Both the position numbers and the translations under genes were made by a program. This document shows, in pieces, positions 47,975 through 60,976 of a stretch of DNA of 64,000 bases (its first letter is position 1; the number at the start of each line of letters is the position of its first letter). Under the pieces are notes generated by a model. The model had not been told where the DNA came from. It worked only from the letters and a program-made list of their open reading frames with translations, and did not search any database. The stretch covers positions 32,167 through 96,166 of the forward strand of contig LUCM01004140.1 in the NCBI GenBank assembly GCA_008360955.1, read 5' to 3'. The stretch comes from Fasciolopsis buskii. Its lineage: Eukaryota > Platyhelminthes > Trematoda > Plagiorchiida > Fasciolidae.

Positions 47975-50099
47975 CTATATGGCCAGCTCATTATTATTTC
48001 CAGTGAAGTTTGAAGGAATCCCATCATCAATTATATGAAAAAGTTTGAACTTTCGGGAATATCGATCTTCTGGTCACATGAACCCTTAAATCACCTTACC
48101 AAAACCATTTTGATAGAAACGTCCTTTTGTGTCCGCCCAACTAGATGTAAACCTTAAAATTGCGCACAGGATTTATTATATTATCGATGGTCTTGTACGC
48201 CTTAAAGATCTAATATATTCAGAAAACAAAAGCCTAAAACGCCGTTGAATCAACACTTGTACCTCAAGAGAGGAGAGGTCTAATTTCAGTGTCTTTTGTC
48301 CTTTTGCTGTAAGCACAAAACTAAATGGTAGCAAGTCGCATCAAAACGACTTTGGTTGCAAAGTTCATTTTCAGTTTCAGTTTTTATAACTGTCAACCTT
48401 GCACCAAAGTGCTCTGGTTTTGATTGCTACCTCAAAGTAGCATCTACACAAAAGAGAAATAGTTAAATGTTGACTGTCACTTAATACGTTGGAAATTTCT
48501 GTGAAAGAAGAAGCCCGCTGAACTTAGTGACGCTACCAAACGCGACACTGAGCCATATCACCTATTGTTTCTCACTATCACTTAGGAAGTTCCCGTCAAC
48601 CCAGCCTTACTGATCTAACACGCGTCAATTCACTAGCAAGGGTTTTCTTATCTTTTGCCTTGTCATTGACTGACTACCTGGGCCCAAATTCTAACCAGTA
48701 CCAGCCTGCAGCTTCAATCGGCTATCACCAACGCGCACAGAACCGTCCAAGTGAAATGCACGCAAACTGCTGTTGCTTTAGTCCTAGTCTAGTAGCGCAC
48801 GCTCGACTCAGGTGCTCACAGAGATCCAAATGGCACTTTCGTCATGATCACTGGAAGCCGGATAATTTGACTTGCGAAACAGGATGGGTTTTGGATACAA
48901 AGAAGAACCATGGAACAAGAGTATTGTATGCATGTTTCAAAGACGCATCATACGTCAGTTTAAAAGTTTCAATAGTTTTAGCTAACTTCGATAGATCTTA
49001 CCCTAAATGGTTTAGTCTGCAGAGAGAGAAAGCAGCCGAGTAAAGTGAAGACCTAGACGTAAGCAGTTCTCATGATCTATTTTCTGCCTTTTCATCAATG
49101 ATACCACCAAATAAGTTTATCGAGCCGCAATCCTTCGCGGCTCGTGTTGTTTATTCCCTGTGCTGGCAGAACGATGGCTAGTAAGGTTGGCAAGATTACC
49201 CATGAAAAAGTCGCCTCTGGATACTTCCCAAGTGCTTCTTCGCTACTGTCTCACACCAGCTCGATGTAAACTATAATCGCCACTCCTAACAAGTTGGCCA
49301 TTCAGCAATGAGAACTGATGAAAACTTTGAATTGCCTATTTTAAAAAGTTGCGGAGTTTTTTTGTGACAAACAGCAAAATGACTGCTTCAACGTAGCAAG
49401 TGGGTTTGATGACGTGTTTTTAATAAAATATTAAGATACCATTCAATCCTTCTTAGCAAACGCATCATATCATGTCATTTAACTGTGCCAGTGCAATCGA
49501 GGTCAGACACATTTAGCCAGTCACAGTGCTATCTGAAGTTGGCATAGATAAGTTGCAGATGATTACACGTTACTGTTAGACGGTAAGAAGCACTGTTGTA
49601 ATGCAGGGAAACTTTGTGTATAATTATATACATATGTAAATTAATACTTGCATGTACATAAGGTTAGCAGGTGATCTCTATATTCTTCTCTGGGACTAAG
49701 ATGGACTCTTTGCCAGTTAGCATCCATGATGTCTTCTGTCACCTCACTGCTAACAATTTCATGCTTGTTCGAAGAAAATTACGACTTACGGCGGTATCAA
49801 AACGCCACCAGGTGCAACCGAATGAGTAAAATTTGTTGTCAGTACAAGGTGAAGGAAGTCCGTTATGTTCAAATGAGTGGTGTGAGCGTTTTGCACATGA
49901 TACTATACATTAGGAAAATACAAAGAAATTACTGTGTTAATCAATGTGACCACTAATTTTATAAAACGGAAAGTCGTCCAGATACCCAGCTCACTGTTTA
50001 GCTCAAGTCGCCTGAATATTTTATTTATGCATCTAAGATTGTTGATCTTACCTTTTATCTTCTACTTTCTTTATTAATGGAACGACGGTGTACATCAAT
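47975..50099. other. Gene-poor stretch
   Basis: A 127-codon plus-strand frame at 48660-49043 (begins SLTDYLGPNSNQYQP) has protein-like composition at its start but no splice or homology evidence, and its length is within chance. A small G+C hairpin at 49121-49144 is listed separately. Confidence 0.45.
49121..49144. repeat. Small G+C inverted repeat
   Basis: CGAGCCGC and GCGGCTCG form an 8-base-pair stem with an 8-base loop. It looks like a bacterial terminator stem but lacks a T run, and there is no bacterial context. No function is assigned. Confidence 0.7.
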
Positions 50100-50230
50100 T
50101 TTCAGGAAGGGGGCCGCGGACAGCAGAGGGCCTCCAAAGGGGGAAGCTGGCCGACTGTGGGAGGATTCGAACCCGCGACCTTCACGCCCAAACGCCAGGA
50201 CCTTGTCCGTTTGGCCACTGCCCGCGATAA
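50100..50230 (-). repeat. tRNA-derived SINE, copy 3 (best preserved)
   Basis: On the minus strand: GCAGTGGCCAAACGGACAAG (A-box-like) and GGTCGCGGGTTCGAATCC (near-perfect B box) 30 to 40 bases apart, then a tail with CAGCTTCCCCC and CCCCCTTCCTG. It aligns over its whole length with the copies at 11850 and 15645 and is much richer in G+C than the DNA around it. The acceptor and T stems do not pair well enough for a working tRNA, so it is a SINE and not a tRNA gene. Internal pol III promoter boxes would drive it if active. Confidence 0.82.
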
Positions 50231-52263
50231 GCCTCAGATACGTGGTTTAAATGAAACTGCAAAATTTCGACAGGAAAAATGAAGTAAAACGGGATAGTTT
50301 TCTACGCCCAAGCTGTTTCGTTGTTCTGAGATGGTCTTCGCACGATTAGCAAGCAGAAAATGTTAGTGTGCAGACGAATGGGAACTTGGACTTTGAGTGT
50401 TAAAGATTGTAGGTACAACCTTCGTTAGTCCACTGTGTAGGGAATGATCACTGACTAAAGAAACTCTTGAAGTTAAAATATCACGGTAGAATAAATGTCT
50501 ATTTATGATGCCAGCAATTGCAACTGCAGATATGCCACTACGTCTGGAGATGTGCATATGAATCGGATGAACATGTGAATCTTTTTTTAAGCAAACCAGG
50601 AAAAATTACTCAGGAACTGGAAGACCAGCGTGGAAAAACGCGAACTGCCCCAAATTGAAGATGCATTTATGTGGTACGGACAGCAGCGTCTGACAGAAAA
50701 AACGGTAGTCGTCTAACTTTGTAAAAAAATTTGCATGCATGGAACACAAAAGATTGGAGAGAGATAAAGCACCAACGCATCCAACTATGGTTGGTGGAGG
50801 ACTGTATTCATCGTTCACGGATAATTCGGGGAGTTTTTAAGACCAGCTTGAATTGATTCCGTTGATAAAACGGAAACGATAAGTCGTTACATGTGGACTC
50901 ATTCACAATGTCTTCTAATATCCTATGAATCGAGTATCTGAATTCTGATTAGCATTGCTTACCTCCAAAAACAACGTAGCCCAGAGAGCTAAATGAAATA
51001 TAGGAAATTTGGTTTACTTACAAGGAAAAGAAGCAGAGAGCAAGACAGAACCCTAAGACATTACAAATGACAAACTGTAAAGTTAAGTTCGATCAATAAA
51101 AGACAAAACTGACCCTGTCAGTGTAATAGTCATGCATCAAACTGCGTAAACTTTCACCAACTCCTGGGTGATCATACGCTGTCGGGACTGCCAGAAGAAT
51201 AGACCAAAACTAAATTTCTTACTGATTCAAGTGTTTGTCTCAAGCTGACGGAATATTTTACTAAGTAAGGTATAGCATCAATGGTGGATCTGGGCCGATT
51301 GTGTATAGACTCCTTCTCAGTTAAAATATATGCTAACAACCTTTTCCGCCGTCATGAACGCCACGGCTGTAACAGACTCAACCTTTGAAACAGGTTTTAG
51401 ATTTGTACTTCTCCATATCTCGGGAATCTCCCTAGGCTTTTAGGAATCTATTTGAAATATTCTCTAATGGAATGACATCGTATCGATTCACACTTTCAGG
51501 ACCACAGCAGATAAGCCATCGGAGACAGAAGACTTGGTTTCCTTCAGTATGTTTATCTGACACTGGAAAGCGGAGGTTTTGATCTGATGTGGTTCAGTGG
51601 TAGTGTCTTAGGCAGGCTAACAGGCGTCCCAAAGCAAAGGCCTGTTGAGGTTTTCGACGCTATAGTACCGTCCTCTAATTATGAGTTGTTATCATAACGT
51701 GCAACTTCTGTCCGGAATACCAGAGTTTCGCAGTTTGGTTGTTAGTCCGGTAGGTGCTTTTTGATCGTCTTATTCCTCGCCTTCTTGGTGCGAATGAACT
51801 TGGTTCTCACTCTGTTTCCAAATTTCCCAGGAACATTGTTTCCTGCAATAACACGCAGTGGCATTAAAAGGACAATATTTTGCATAATTTCAGCAAAATT
51901 GTGATGAGTAGCTCGTAGAATACAACTCAAGAGTACAACTCAGAACATCATGACCAAAGTTGAAAATCTCAAAGGGAACAGAAATAAACAAAATCAGACC
52001 GGAAGGAAACTAGTTATTTCTCATGAATTTGAATGTTATCCAGGGAAATTAATAAACTTTTACTAGTGGAACCTTGAGTCAACCAGTCGGCCATGCAAAT
52101 GTAGAAAGAATGAAGTGTGATTCAGAAACAGCTAACCAAACTTTACTGCAAATGAAAACATAAACGATAGTGCAACTAAAATGGGTATTATATATAAATT
52201 TAATTTGCAGTTGAACTTAGAACTAATCATTAGGAATGTAGTTCATCATGAACCGAGAATAGA
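50231..52263. other. Gene-poor stretch with a tRNA-like segment
   Basis: Apart from the tRNA-like piece at 51588-51668, nothing is supported. Minus-strand frames at 50363-50557, 50606-50818 and 51742-51930 lack context. Confidence 0.45.
51588..51668 (+). repeat. Possible tRNA-derived sequence, degenerate
   Basis: TGGTTCAGTGGTAGTGTCTT matches the A-box region of Gly/Glu-type tRNAs, and a degenerate B box (GAGGTTTTCGACGC) lies about 50 bases later. The arms do not fold into a clean cloverleaf. It may be a SINE head of another family or a tRNA pseudogene. Confidence 0.3.
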
Positions 52264-52518
52264 TTGACGAATTACGAACACTTTAGACGGGAATTAGCAG
52301 AAAGATATTCGAACAATAAAATTTATTCCGGTGAAAATTTGTTAGTGAAGTATCTGGGGTTATCAGTACTATTTCCAAAACCATTAACAACAGTTTCGCT
52401 GACGCCGCCAACAGGAACTCCAGCTCCGAGCACCGGATTCTCCATACAAACAAAAGCAAAGGCGGAAAACTGGATCAGTGCCTCCTCCGCTGATCAAATT
52501 AGCGTTGCTATGATATAG
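52264..52518 (+). CDS. Candidate exon, Pro/Thr-rich
   Basis: The plus strand is open for 84 codons to TAG at 52516-52518. The second half has protein-like, low-complexity composition: LTTVSLTPPTGTPAPSTGFS then QTKAKAENWISASSADQIS. An internal acceptor-like GCCGCCAACAG could begin a shorter exon at about 52412. The stretch lies just before another candidate terminal exon (52555-52717) in the same orientation, so they could belong to one gene. The donor between them is unclear. Confidence 0.3.
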   Translation: MTNYEHFRRELAERYSNNKIYSGENLLVKYLGLSVLFPKPLTTVSLTPPTGTPAPSTGFSIQTKAKAENWISASSADQISVAMI

Positions 52519-52554
52519 GCAAACAAAGAAAAAGGAAACTAAAACGGCACTCAG

Positions 52555-52717
52555 CATGAGTCACGTCGAAAAGTACGAATCACAACGAATGTCCAGTTCA
52601 CCTCCTTTAACAGATTCGTACCCGAAGCATTTGGCTGTTTATAGAGACGAAGACCATGACCAACCTGTTCCTTTCTTTGGATCCTTGTTACCACCTGGGC
52701 CAATAAATTTGAAATAA
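52555..52717 (+). CDS. Candidate last exon, Ser/Pro-rich
   Basis: AACGGCACTCAG ends at 52554 and the open frame contains an ATG at 52556, then 53 codons to TAA at 52715-52717. The peptide is hydrophilic and protein-like: SHVEKYESQRMSSSPPLTDS, YPKHLAVYRDEDHDQPVPFF, ending GPINLK. If ATG is the true start it is a 53-residue protein; a spliced last exon is more likely. An AATAAA inside the coding end is probably not the poly(A) signal. The family is not recognised. Confidence 0.35.
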
Positions 52718-53797
52718 CTATTTTGTGCGATAAACATAGTTAGGTTTCGAAAACACTCCTCGAGCGATCCAAAACTGTCGTACACCTCATGAACTGTAAC
52801 TTGAATGGAAAATGTGGGATGTTTAGCATCATATATGTAATTGATCTAGTGGCACAGAACCCGCTGTTCATTTTACGAAAAGATATAAAGCCTTTCGTGG
52901 TTTAGTGTCTACAAGCTTTTTGGACAACTCATTTTCATTCGTTCTGCCTAATCAATTTGGCAAAATGAAGTAGAGCATTACCAAACGACAACGATAAAAT
53001 GGTTTTATAATCAGTTGTGCGGAAGGAAATGTGAACAGTTTCTTACAGTATAAGCCAAACTATGGTAAAAAGACGTCACTGATTCCACGAAGTTTTTGGA
53101 GAAAACAATCCAAATACTTTTTGACTAATGTATAAAAATTCTTCAGACTATTGATGTGTGAGCACTGCTGATGTTTGTACTTGCTTATGTGTCACTATGC
53201 TCACCAAGTTCGTGAAAAAGTAATACGTTTTATTTACATTTTACAACTACTTGCGAGTAGTGTGGAGGTACAGCGGAATTTAACTACTTGGCTGACTTTA
53301 CCTCGAACCTATCCCTCGAAGCATGTACCTCAGGTCACTAAGTTACCCTCGCACTCGGGAATTATCCGAACTGAACTTCCCTCGTATTAGAACAAATCAC
53401 TGGAGCATATCGATCGCCGCAATCGTGATTAGATCAAGGGCCTCTCTTTTAGCTCTTTCCCACTCCGTTTGCATTCACACACACCAGAGTACATAAGTCA
53501 ATGGAACGGAGAATTTGAACGACCGAAATGGCCGACCCTGTTTTAGGAGTGCGGGTTTGCTCACTATCTCGACACAGCCCCAGTGAAACATGTTAAAATA
53601 TTATGCAGGTTCCATCATGTGAACATTTTCATTTACATAATTGGACTACACAATGCACTGAATCCACATAGAAGACTGACATCTATCCTAAACCAGATTA
53701 CTTAAGTTAGCTGAGGAATAGCTTTCGAGAATAAGGTGAGCAATAGTGGCGCGGATGGGAACTCCCTTTAATATTATTAGTTGCTGACTGCAAAACC
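52718..53797. other. Gene-poor stretch
   Basis: No supported gene. Near 53541-53600 the minus strand shows GGGGCTGTGTCGAGATAGTG, a block that loosely recalls part of the SINE-like head at 63780-63920. It is not close enough to call a copy. Confidence 0.4.
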
Positions 53798-53995
53798 CTA
53801 TTCGATTGATTTCTGAGTGCTTGCAGACACTGCAATTCCCCTGATGTACCCCAGTTTGGGCGAAACACTGTGATCATAAAAAGTGTGGTTTTGTTGATCC
53901 ACACCGTAAACAATCCCTTCTCCCCCCTCCAAATGCAGACGTTTTATCAATATTTTCGGCAAAACAATGGAAGTTCCCAAATCGCTCGATTCCAA
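53798..53995 (-). CDS. Candidate last exon, minus strand
   Basis: On the minus strand GGCCATTGGTGCAG is followed in phase 0 by 65 codons to the stop at 53798-53800. The peptide looks like a folded domain: LESSDLGTSIVLPKILIKRL, EGGEGIVYGVDQQNHTFYD, SPKLGYIRGIAVSAS. The alternation of Gly and hydrophobic residues suggests beta strands (a repeat-propeller or retroelement domain are both possible). No family is recognised. Confidence 0.35.
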   Translation of the reverse strand: MESSDLGTSIVLPKILIKRLHLEGGEGIVYGVDQQNHTFYDHSVSPKLGYIRGIAVSASTQKSIE

Positions 53996-54605
53996 CTGCA
54001 CCAATGGCCATTTTTTTAGAAAATAACGTTGCCAAAACAAATGATTTTAGAGAATAATGCTACCGTATAGCTCCCTCATAAATCCATTCCACTGGAAAAC
54101 TAAACTAACATAGAAATGCACATTGACAGACAAGAAGGTGGACTTTAAACGCAAATGTCCTTTGTGGACTTTAATGGCTAAGTAAAACGATGTTTTTTCT
54201 CAGAAGGGTTTGGAGTAGTTCGGGTTAAGCATGTAACACCACAAATCCCTTCCCCAACCATAATTTTATCTGATTAATCCAGTCCCTCCTAAGGAAAAAT
54301 TTTCCAAATATACAGTGATGTAAAGGCATGAGTACGAATCATTGAAAATGAGTTTGTTCGCCAACTTGTGTTTTCTCAATATGCTTGATGGGAATTTTCA
54401 AGAAATCCGAACGATCTTATCAGGTTCTTTTTGGGCGGTCCATGAACAACTCGGACCCGATGCATTTCAGGGAATCACGAAGTCGTCACGGCAGAGTCGG
54501 ATTAACAAACTTCGCTCTCTTACTGATTAATTCAAATAAAATTCTATGCACGGTTTTCTGTGCTGAATTATCATACTGTCCTCACGGCCAAAGTCTTTTT
54601 TACAG

Positions 54606-54641
54606 CCTGTTTGGATTAGGATTTGTCCCCGTGGAGTTCAG
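54606..54641 (+). CDS. Possible 36-base micro-exon
   Basis: CTTTTTTACAG ends at 54605 and CAG|GTATGC follows at 54642. The 36 bases are open in the frame that gives LFGLGFVPVEF. Length is a multiple of three, which is the hallmark of symmetric exons in flatworm micro-exon genes. Only the splice signals support it. Confidence 0.22.
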
Positions 54642-57600
54642 GTATGCATTCTTTCGATAAAATGGAAGTTTTCCATTCTGTCTAGTTTATTATTCCAACC
54701 GTGGTATGGCTAAATATCAAGTACAAACATTTAAGAGGTTCCGGACATCAGACAGGACAATGAATTCTGTTGTTTCCGCCTTCATCTTTCGAGTGTAGCT
54801 TATTTACTAAGTATCATGTGAAAAAATATTTCTTTCGACTTGGTAAGAATTCAGTTAACCAAAACAAACTTTTATTTTAACTATCCATGGATTTCTAGTA
54901 GTCATCATCCGTAATAGTGAACAATACTCGGAAGAGGCCGACATGAGTCACCTAATTTTCTCATTTTACTATTTCTTGCTTGATTTTTAATGCACTTCTG
55001 GCATATTCTGATCAGAGTAGGACAGTTGAATTGCTTGGCAAATAATTCCTTTTGGACAACGACAGTGTTCGAGATAACTTAACAAATCAACCATGAAAGA
55101 CAAGCAACAACGGTTTCAGTGCATCATTTTCATGGTGAATTGAGCTAGAAACATGTTAATAAATGAATGTCTTCTTAACACGTCACAGAACGTGGTCGCC
55201 GCTGAATCCGAACAAGGGCTTTTACTTCAAACCTAGACCGAATGACTCGTTAAAAACCGTACCCAAAATGTACCCATGAACTGGTTACAATAAAGTTTTA
55301 TCTAATTTGTTTGGATGACGATTTGGTATGCGGAATCCATGAAAAGCTCAACCTAAAGAATCGCGCAAGTAATATACGGCCATTTCATCTACCACTTCAG
55401 GAATCGTCATCGATGCATCTGAGTCCTTTGAATTTGGACTGAGGCATGGATTAAATCCTTGGGAGTTTCACATCTGTTTCTCATCAAATCGTTGAACTAC
55501 CTCTATAGTGTTTCACGCCTCATAACCTAAATTGGGACAAGAACCAATCATCAAACGGCTGGTTTGGTCAAACTCTGCCAGCTGCTCCTCAGCTGGTAGC
55601 CTTAAGAAGGAAACGAACCGCCGAAGCTATGCACACTGAGTGCTTTAAAGCCAGTTAGCCGTGGCGCAGTTGAAGCGGATATGACAAAAAGTAAATCCGC
55701 TTACCTTATTGCACTTGCCATTGTTTGTCGCCAGATAAAGGTGAATGTGAAGATCGTGATGCGTCAAGTTTCATCATTTTAATGCCTCCAAATAATTAGG
55801 TTTTAATCCAGTCATAAACACGAACTTTATAACCCACTTACTTGCATTATCAAAAGCGTGGCCTGGCGAAGTGCCACCCGAATTTTACATTGCTCGTAAA
55901 AGCTCATTGCACGTTGGTATATGTATGCACGCCTTGTTTACTACAACCGCTCCCGACTAACTGCTATATTTACGTGCATGAAAATCAAACGTAATGCAGT
56001 TTGGTTAAGACATTTTCCCGTCCTGTGGGAGTAACTGACTTTAAGAGAGACTGGAGTAAATGAAAAATGAACACGTTTGCAAAACTACCAACTATTTAAT
56101 CAATTTAAATACACTTAAAAACTTTTTACTTACTACGTTTTAAGGCAATAACCAAAAGAAGGAGGTTGGTTGATATGCCTGTCCCATGATTTTGACTAAA
56201 TTTGCAATCCTTATTTTGCTGCTGACATGAGAAAATGGGGAAAACTAACCGTAACATGCGTATTTCATTCTCAATCATCCAGCACAATGACAACCAAAGT
56301 ATTTTTCCATGGAAATAAGGTTTTGTGAGCTCTTCTGTGAACAAAATGTCACATTAAAAGTGAAACAACTAAAACGTATTGCAACAACTTAGAGGGCTGT
56401 CAGCAAAATTTGACCTGTGAAGCAAATGCCAGTCCACCGGGGGACATTTATTCGGCGTGAAATTTCTCTACATGTTTTATTGTTTTCATTCAGGTTTTCT
56501 GTCGCTTTATAACCTCTAAATATTAGCTTTTAACCTCTGACTGATACTTCTAAAGTTCTGATGATAACCAAATTTACCAAAAATTATTTGGCAAGCACAA
56601 CTAGAGAAAAATAAACAGCACACTAAGGTCGCTACGATTTAGATGGGTGACCCGTTCACGGGACTTCCTGAAATATTGCAAACTATGTCAGCAGCGATAT
56701 TTTTGCCAGGGAATGTGTGTTTGTTACAATCCAAATCATGACTACCATAAACAGCCCAAACGTGCCAAACGACAACTAGAGACCGTTAAACAACGGGAAA
56801 GCCTACAATTTGTATTTACACCGCCTTTTTTAGGAACATCACGTTTGAAGTGGACTGGTAACAAACCTTCTCCAGTTTTTGTGCATACGCTGTTCTGCAC
56901 AAACAAAATAATCGCAAACCGTCGATATGAACGGAATCTATTAAATGCAGATCACAGAAGCTTCAAGTGTATTATGACCCAAACTATTACTGTTGGTATG
57001 CAATCATCCTGGTTCTGGCGCGGTTCTCTCGATCACTGAGAAAACTTCGAAAACAAAAACTCACACTCGTTTGAGTGTCTGTTTCAAACATTCAACGGAA
57101 ATAATTAAGCTCCGCGCTGGACATTCTGCTAGTAGGCGATAAATAACACATGAAATTTGTCAGTATTGTTTTTAGTGAGTTCCTCAGGTGGTAAAATGTC
57201 CAACTAACGAACTACACCTGTCAAGATAAACAGCTACTGATCAAGAAAGAAAAAAGCATCTGCAGGAAATTTTCGCATCATTTTTCTAACCATAGGCATT
57301 TGACCATTCACTGATTTTCTACGCCCTATTTTCTTCTGGACGTTCTCCGTCATTGTGTCTGTCCCATTCACACCGCTAGGAAAGGCGATCTGAAATAGGT
57401 AGAATTGCACTGCGCTTTGTCGCCATCCATTTTCTATCATACACTGTTACTAATGCAAGAATCAAAACTTTATGTTGAGATAATTAAACTGCAGTTCATT
57501 CTTACCATTACGTTAGTCGAAATGCCAGATTATGTGCCTGTTTTAAGTTTCAAGCACCATACTTTTAGTATTTCTTTACACGCAGGTTTCAGGCGTGAAT

Positions 57601-60600
57601 TGGAATGTAAGCGAGTTCTTACATCTGTACAAATAATTATCGTATTACTGACTTATCATAACCAAACGTCATCAACACCGAATTCTTCAGGAATGGTGCT
57701 AGTACAGCGTTGCAGCATATTAAAATGGCGGTATTTTAAAGCCAAAGAGCACCAAAGAATGATCTCAAATTTAGTCTTTGTGCTCCCCAAACGGATACTG
57801 TAGGCCACATTTTATGGCCATAATTTGCAATGACACTTTTGCTACTTAAGATTATATTGGCAGTTTGGAGTTGAACTTGAAAATGGCGAGTGTTAGTAGT
57901 AGGCGTTCAAGAACCTATTCATCATGTGATAGCAACATAACACTGATGGTTCCTAAGTAGAATGAAAAAGCTGCGGAATGTGTCTGTGGTTCGTGAATGT
58001 TGAGCTGAAGGTCGATATCAAATGATGAATGGTTCCATGAACTGCATGTTCTCCTGACACGAACACCAACCAAACAACCATGATGTTTAGGTCATGTTCA
58101 AAGCCCTCGTCCTACCAAGGCTATTTCGAAAGAAGCTCTCTGTCAGTCAATTGCTATACACCAGCGGCCCGTATCGGTTACGTGCAACGTCATCCCTTGG
58201 TAAAGTTCAACCAACCGATGGAAGCCCGGCTCGGTAACGCGATCGCTAAGACGTTGGAGTCACTATCGTCCTTCCCGGGGTACGTGTTCTAGTTCGAGCA
58301 AGCTGACTGTGTAATGTTGATGATTCCTTACAAAGAAGAAACAACCGCACAGTATTTTTAAGATTTATTAGCGCCAAATCGGGCGTTAACGCCATGTACT
58401 AAATAATTTCAGGGATCTGAATTTATTTCGCCTCGTGGATGAAATGGCGGAGTCGGGATGAAGTTGTAGACCAGAAACGCGCCAGCAAACAGAAAAGATG
58501 TCTCTCTTCGTCTTATACCTCCTTGTGCATGTATGTGTGTGCAAACAGAAACACAAAAGAGGGCGAGATAACCGCGCAACTACCGAATGGGCTGCGTTAC
58601 TAAAATTGGGCTGAGTAGAAACCCAAAACCACAACAGTTAATTTGCCTTAGTGTCCCGGCCTTGGTTAGCTGATATATACACGTTCAATGTGACAAACCA
58701 AAAGGCTACATGCATATTTGAGTTGAGTTCAAGCTGAGGTTTTTCATCTTCAGTTCACACAGCATCTTAGTGGCTTACTGAGTATCACAATATTTGCTCA
58801 TTCTTACTTCAAAATACATGTAAGCAGAAACTCGTAATGCCTATAACGAATAAGCTTATGTGAACTACCTGCAAATAGGTTTATTTCCTTGCAAACAGCC
58901 AAAAGAATCATATACTTGGTCAAAAGTTGATCCATCTATGTGATGTCTTAAATCAAGCTGAACAGCCTTAAATGTCCATGCTTTATTTCTAAGTGCTCGT
59001 ATCAGCCAGTGCGAATAAGACAAACTGAACGCGGATCAATGGTCCATTTGCCTGTCTTAATTAATAATTACTTTCCCAACATTACAAAGCAAGCTCTAAT
59101 TACGTAACATTTCATCACTTTTCCCAGCACGGAACATAAAATAATGTGAGATAATTTTTTGTCTTTTGCAAAGAAAACATTATCAGTTGGTATACAGGAA
59201 TTATGCTAATTTCATCAAAAGTTATCTGATGTCTCTGAAATCTGACAACGATTGCTTATAAACAAACTGACTTTTCTGGTTTAGATCCAATTAGCTTGTA
59301 ATAAAGCATGTCAAAGGAAAACATTTGGGATGGTGCTGAAGACCATTTTCATTGTGGCCGTTGCTAATTCCACACGTTTAAATGAACCTTTCATGGAAGA
59401 ACACGGACTAAGCTGACCGTTCTTACGGTCCATGTGATCAGGTGACGTTTATGCAAAACGTATCAACTGTATTTACCATTTTCTCAAGCAAAATAAATTC
59501 TTGTGATTCTTAGAAAATGGTTCATTCATCAGGGCAACAAACCAAATACTGCATTCTGCAACAAAGGTAGCATCTAAAACGCGTCACTACCAAGCATGAT
59601 TTGTTAAATGTAGAAAGTTTTATTGCGTCTTACCTCCTAGCTAAGTAGAAGGAGGTTTTCGCAAAACAATTTGAACATAATCATCCCTTTAAATTGATGG
59701 AATCAGTTCTTCCTCCCAGGTAGTATTTCCACTGACATTTTCCCATGAATGATCGTATAAGCGTTAGGCAAAGTAACATCAAACATTGGAAAACATTTAG
59801 CACAAATGCAATCTGAAACAACCTCAAATTAGCTGATTGCACGAGTGTGGAGTGAACCTTCAACTGTGAGCATCAACTGACCTATAAAGAAAAAACAATA
59901 AAAAAGTGAAGCCACAAATCCCGGACGGCAAGACGTGTTTTGACGGTGGTTGAAATTTTCCAGTTTTTCGTATACGATCCACTTATAGCTTGTAATTATT
60001 ATTAATTAATATCTAATGTGCATCAATAAACAAGGCATGGCGATAATGAGTTAATACGCGAATAAACTGCCTGCTTCCGTTTGTAGAATATAATTTGTCT
60101 TGGGACCTGTGCTTTATGCAACATTTCCCTCTACACACTCAAAAGAGTCTTCATTAATAATGCCTGGATAGTTACACCTTGGTAACCAGGTTGTGGCATG
60201 CCCAACTATTAATTTGGCCTAGTGACCGCAGTTGATTTTTTACTCTTCCTTATTGTTAACCAGTATTGGAAAACGAGCTAAGACGTTTTGCAAACTTTTT
60301 TATATTTCACCTAACCAGTTTCTGATGAAGCTGCAATGAACGAACTGACATTTCACCACTGACAGCAAATCCAGTGGTAGAACCACGATTATTAGCCACG
60401 GCAATAATTACTCAGACGGTAAATTCGTCAGTGTGAAAGAGTAGCCCACAGATTGTTTCACATCGAGGTTGGAGTCCTTCAGATTTGAAAACTTTCCTTT
60501 TCTGCAAGAAGTGCTCAAGATGTAACGTGCTCAATAGCGTTAAACTTGCTGCAATGAAGAAATCACACCATCAGAGTTACGCACATTTGGTCAGCTTTAC

Positions 60601-60876
60601 CTTTGTATTACTTTTAGTGTCCAAAGCAAGTGAATCTAAAGGGCTTCACCGAAACTTAGAACTACTTGCACTTTTTCTAGTTGGTATAAAATCATATTGT
60701 CTTTGAAGATCTGGCAGCTCGCTAGGTGTACACCCTTTGTTTGGTGCCGTGTTTACTGATACGCCAAGTATTCCCCTGATATAGTTAGAATGTAGCTGAT
60801 TAGTCGTGCTTATATGTGATGTACTTTGGACTAGATCTGAGAGATAAACGAACTTTGCTATTCCCTATTTTTCTAG
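54642..60876. other. Long gene-poor stretch
   Basis: Three plus-strand open frames were examined and left uncalled: 56647-57039 (130 codons; Cys-rich start KYCKLCQQRYFCQGMCVC; no splice ends), 57405-57803 (132 codons, chance-like) and 58080-58292 (70 codons, G+C-rich, two frames open). I see no mobile-element protein motif here. Confidence 0.45.
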
Positions 60877-60976
60877 CTCAGATGTGCGAACTTGGATTAA
60901 CTGCGCACCAGGATTAAACGAAAACGACCACTCAGTCTTACCACGCAACAACTACCTAATCATCTATTGGTATGAG
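60877..60976 (+). CDS. Candidate internal exon with clean splice ends
   Basis: TATTTTTCTAG ends at 60876 and GAG|GTAAGG begins at 60977. The 100-base exon starts with the last base of a codon and ends in phase 0. The peptide reads SDVRTWINCAPGLNENDHSV, then LPRNNYLIIYWYE. The aromatic, beta-strand-like end and the isolated Cys would suit an extracellular domain, but no family is recognised. The candidate last exon at 61379 begins in phase 0, so the two are compatible across a 402-base intron. Confidence 0.42.

Noticed and set aside
49121..49144. Rho-independent terminator
   Set aside because: The hairpin lacks a T run and the DNA is eukaryotic in character.
50100..50230. A functional tRNA gene on the minus strand
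   Set aside because: The A and B boxes are good but the acceptor and T stems do not pair, and two collinear copies with the same non-tRNA tail exist in the window. It is a SINE.
56647..57039. 130-codon frame with a Cys-rich start
   Set aside because: The Cys spacing does not match a zinc finger or disulfide family I know, and no splice ends frame it.
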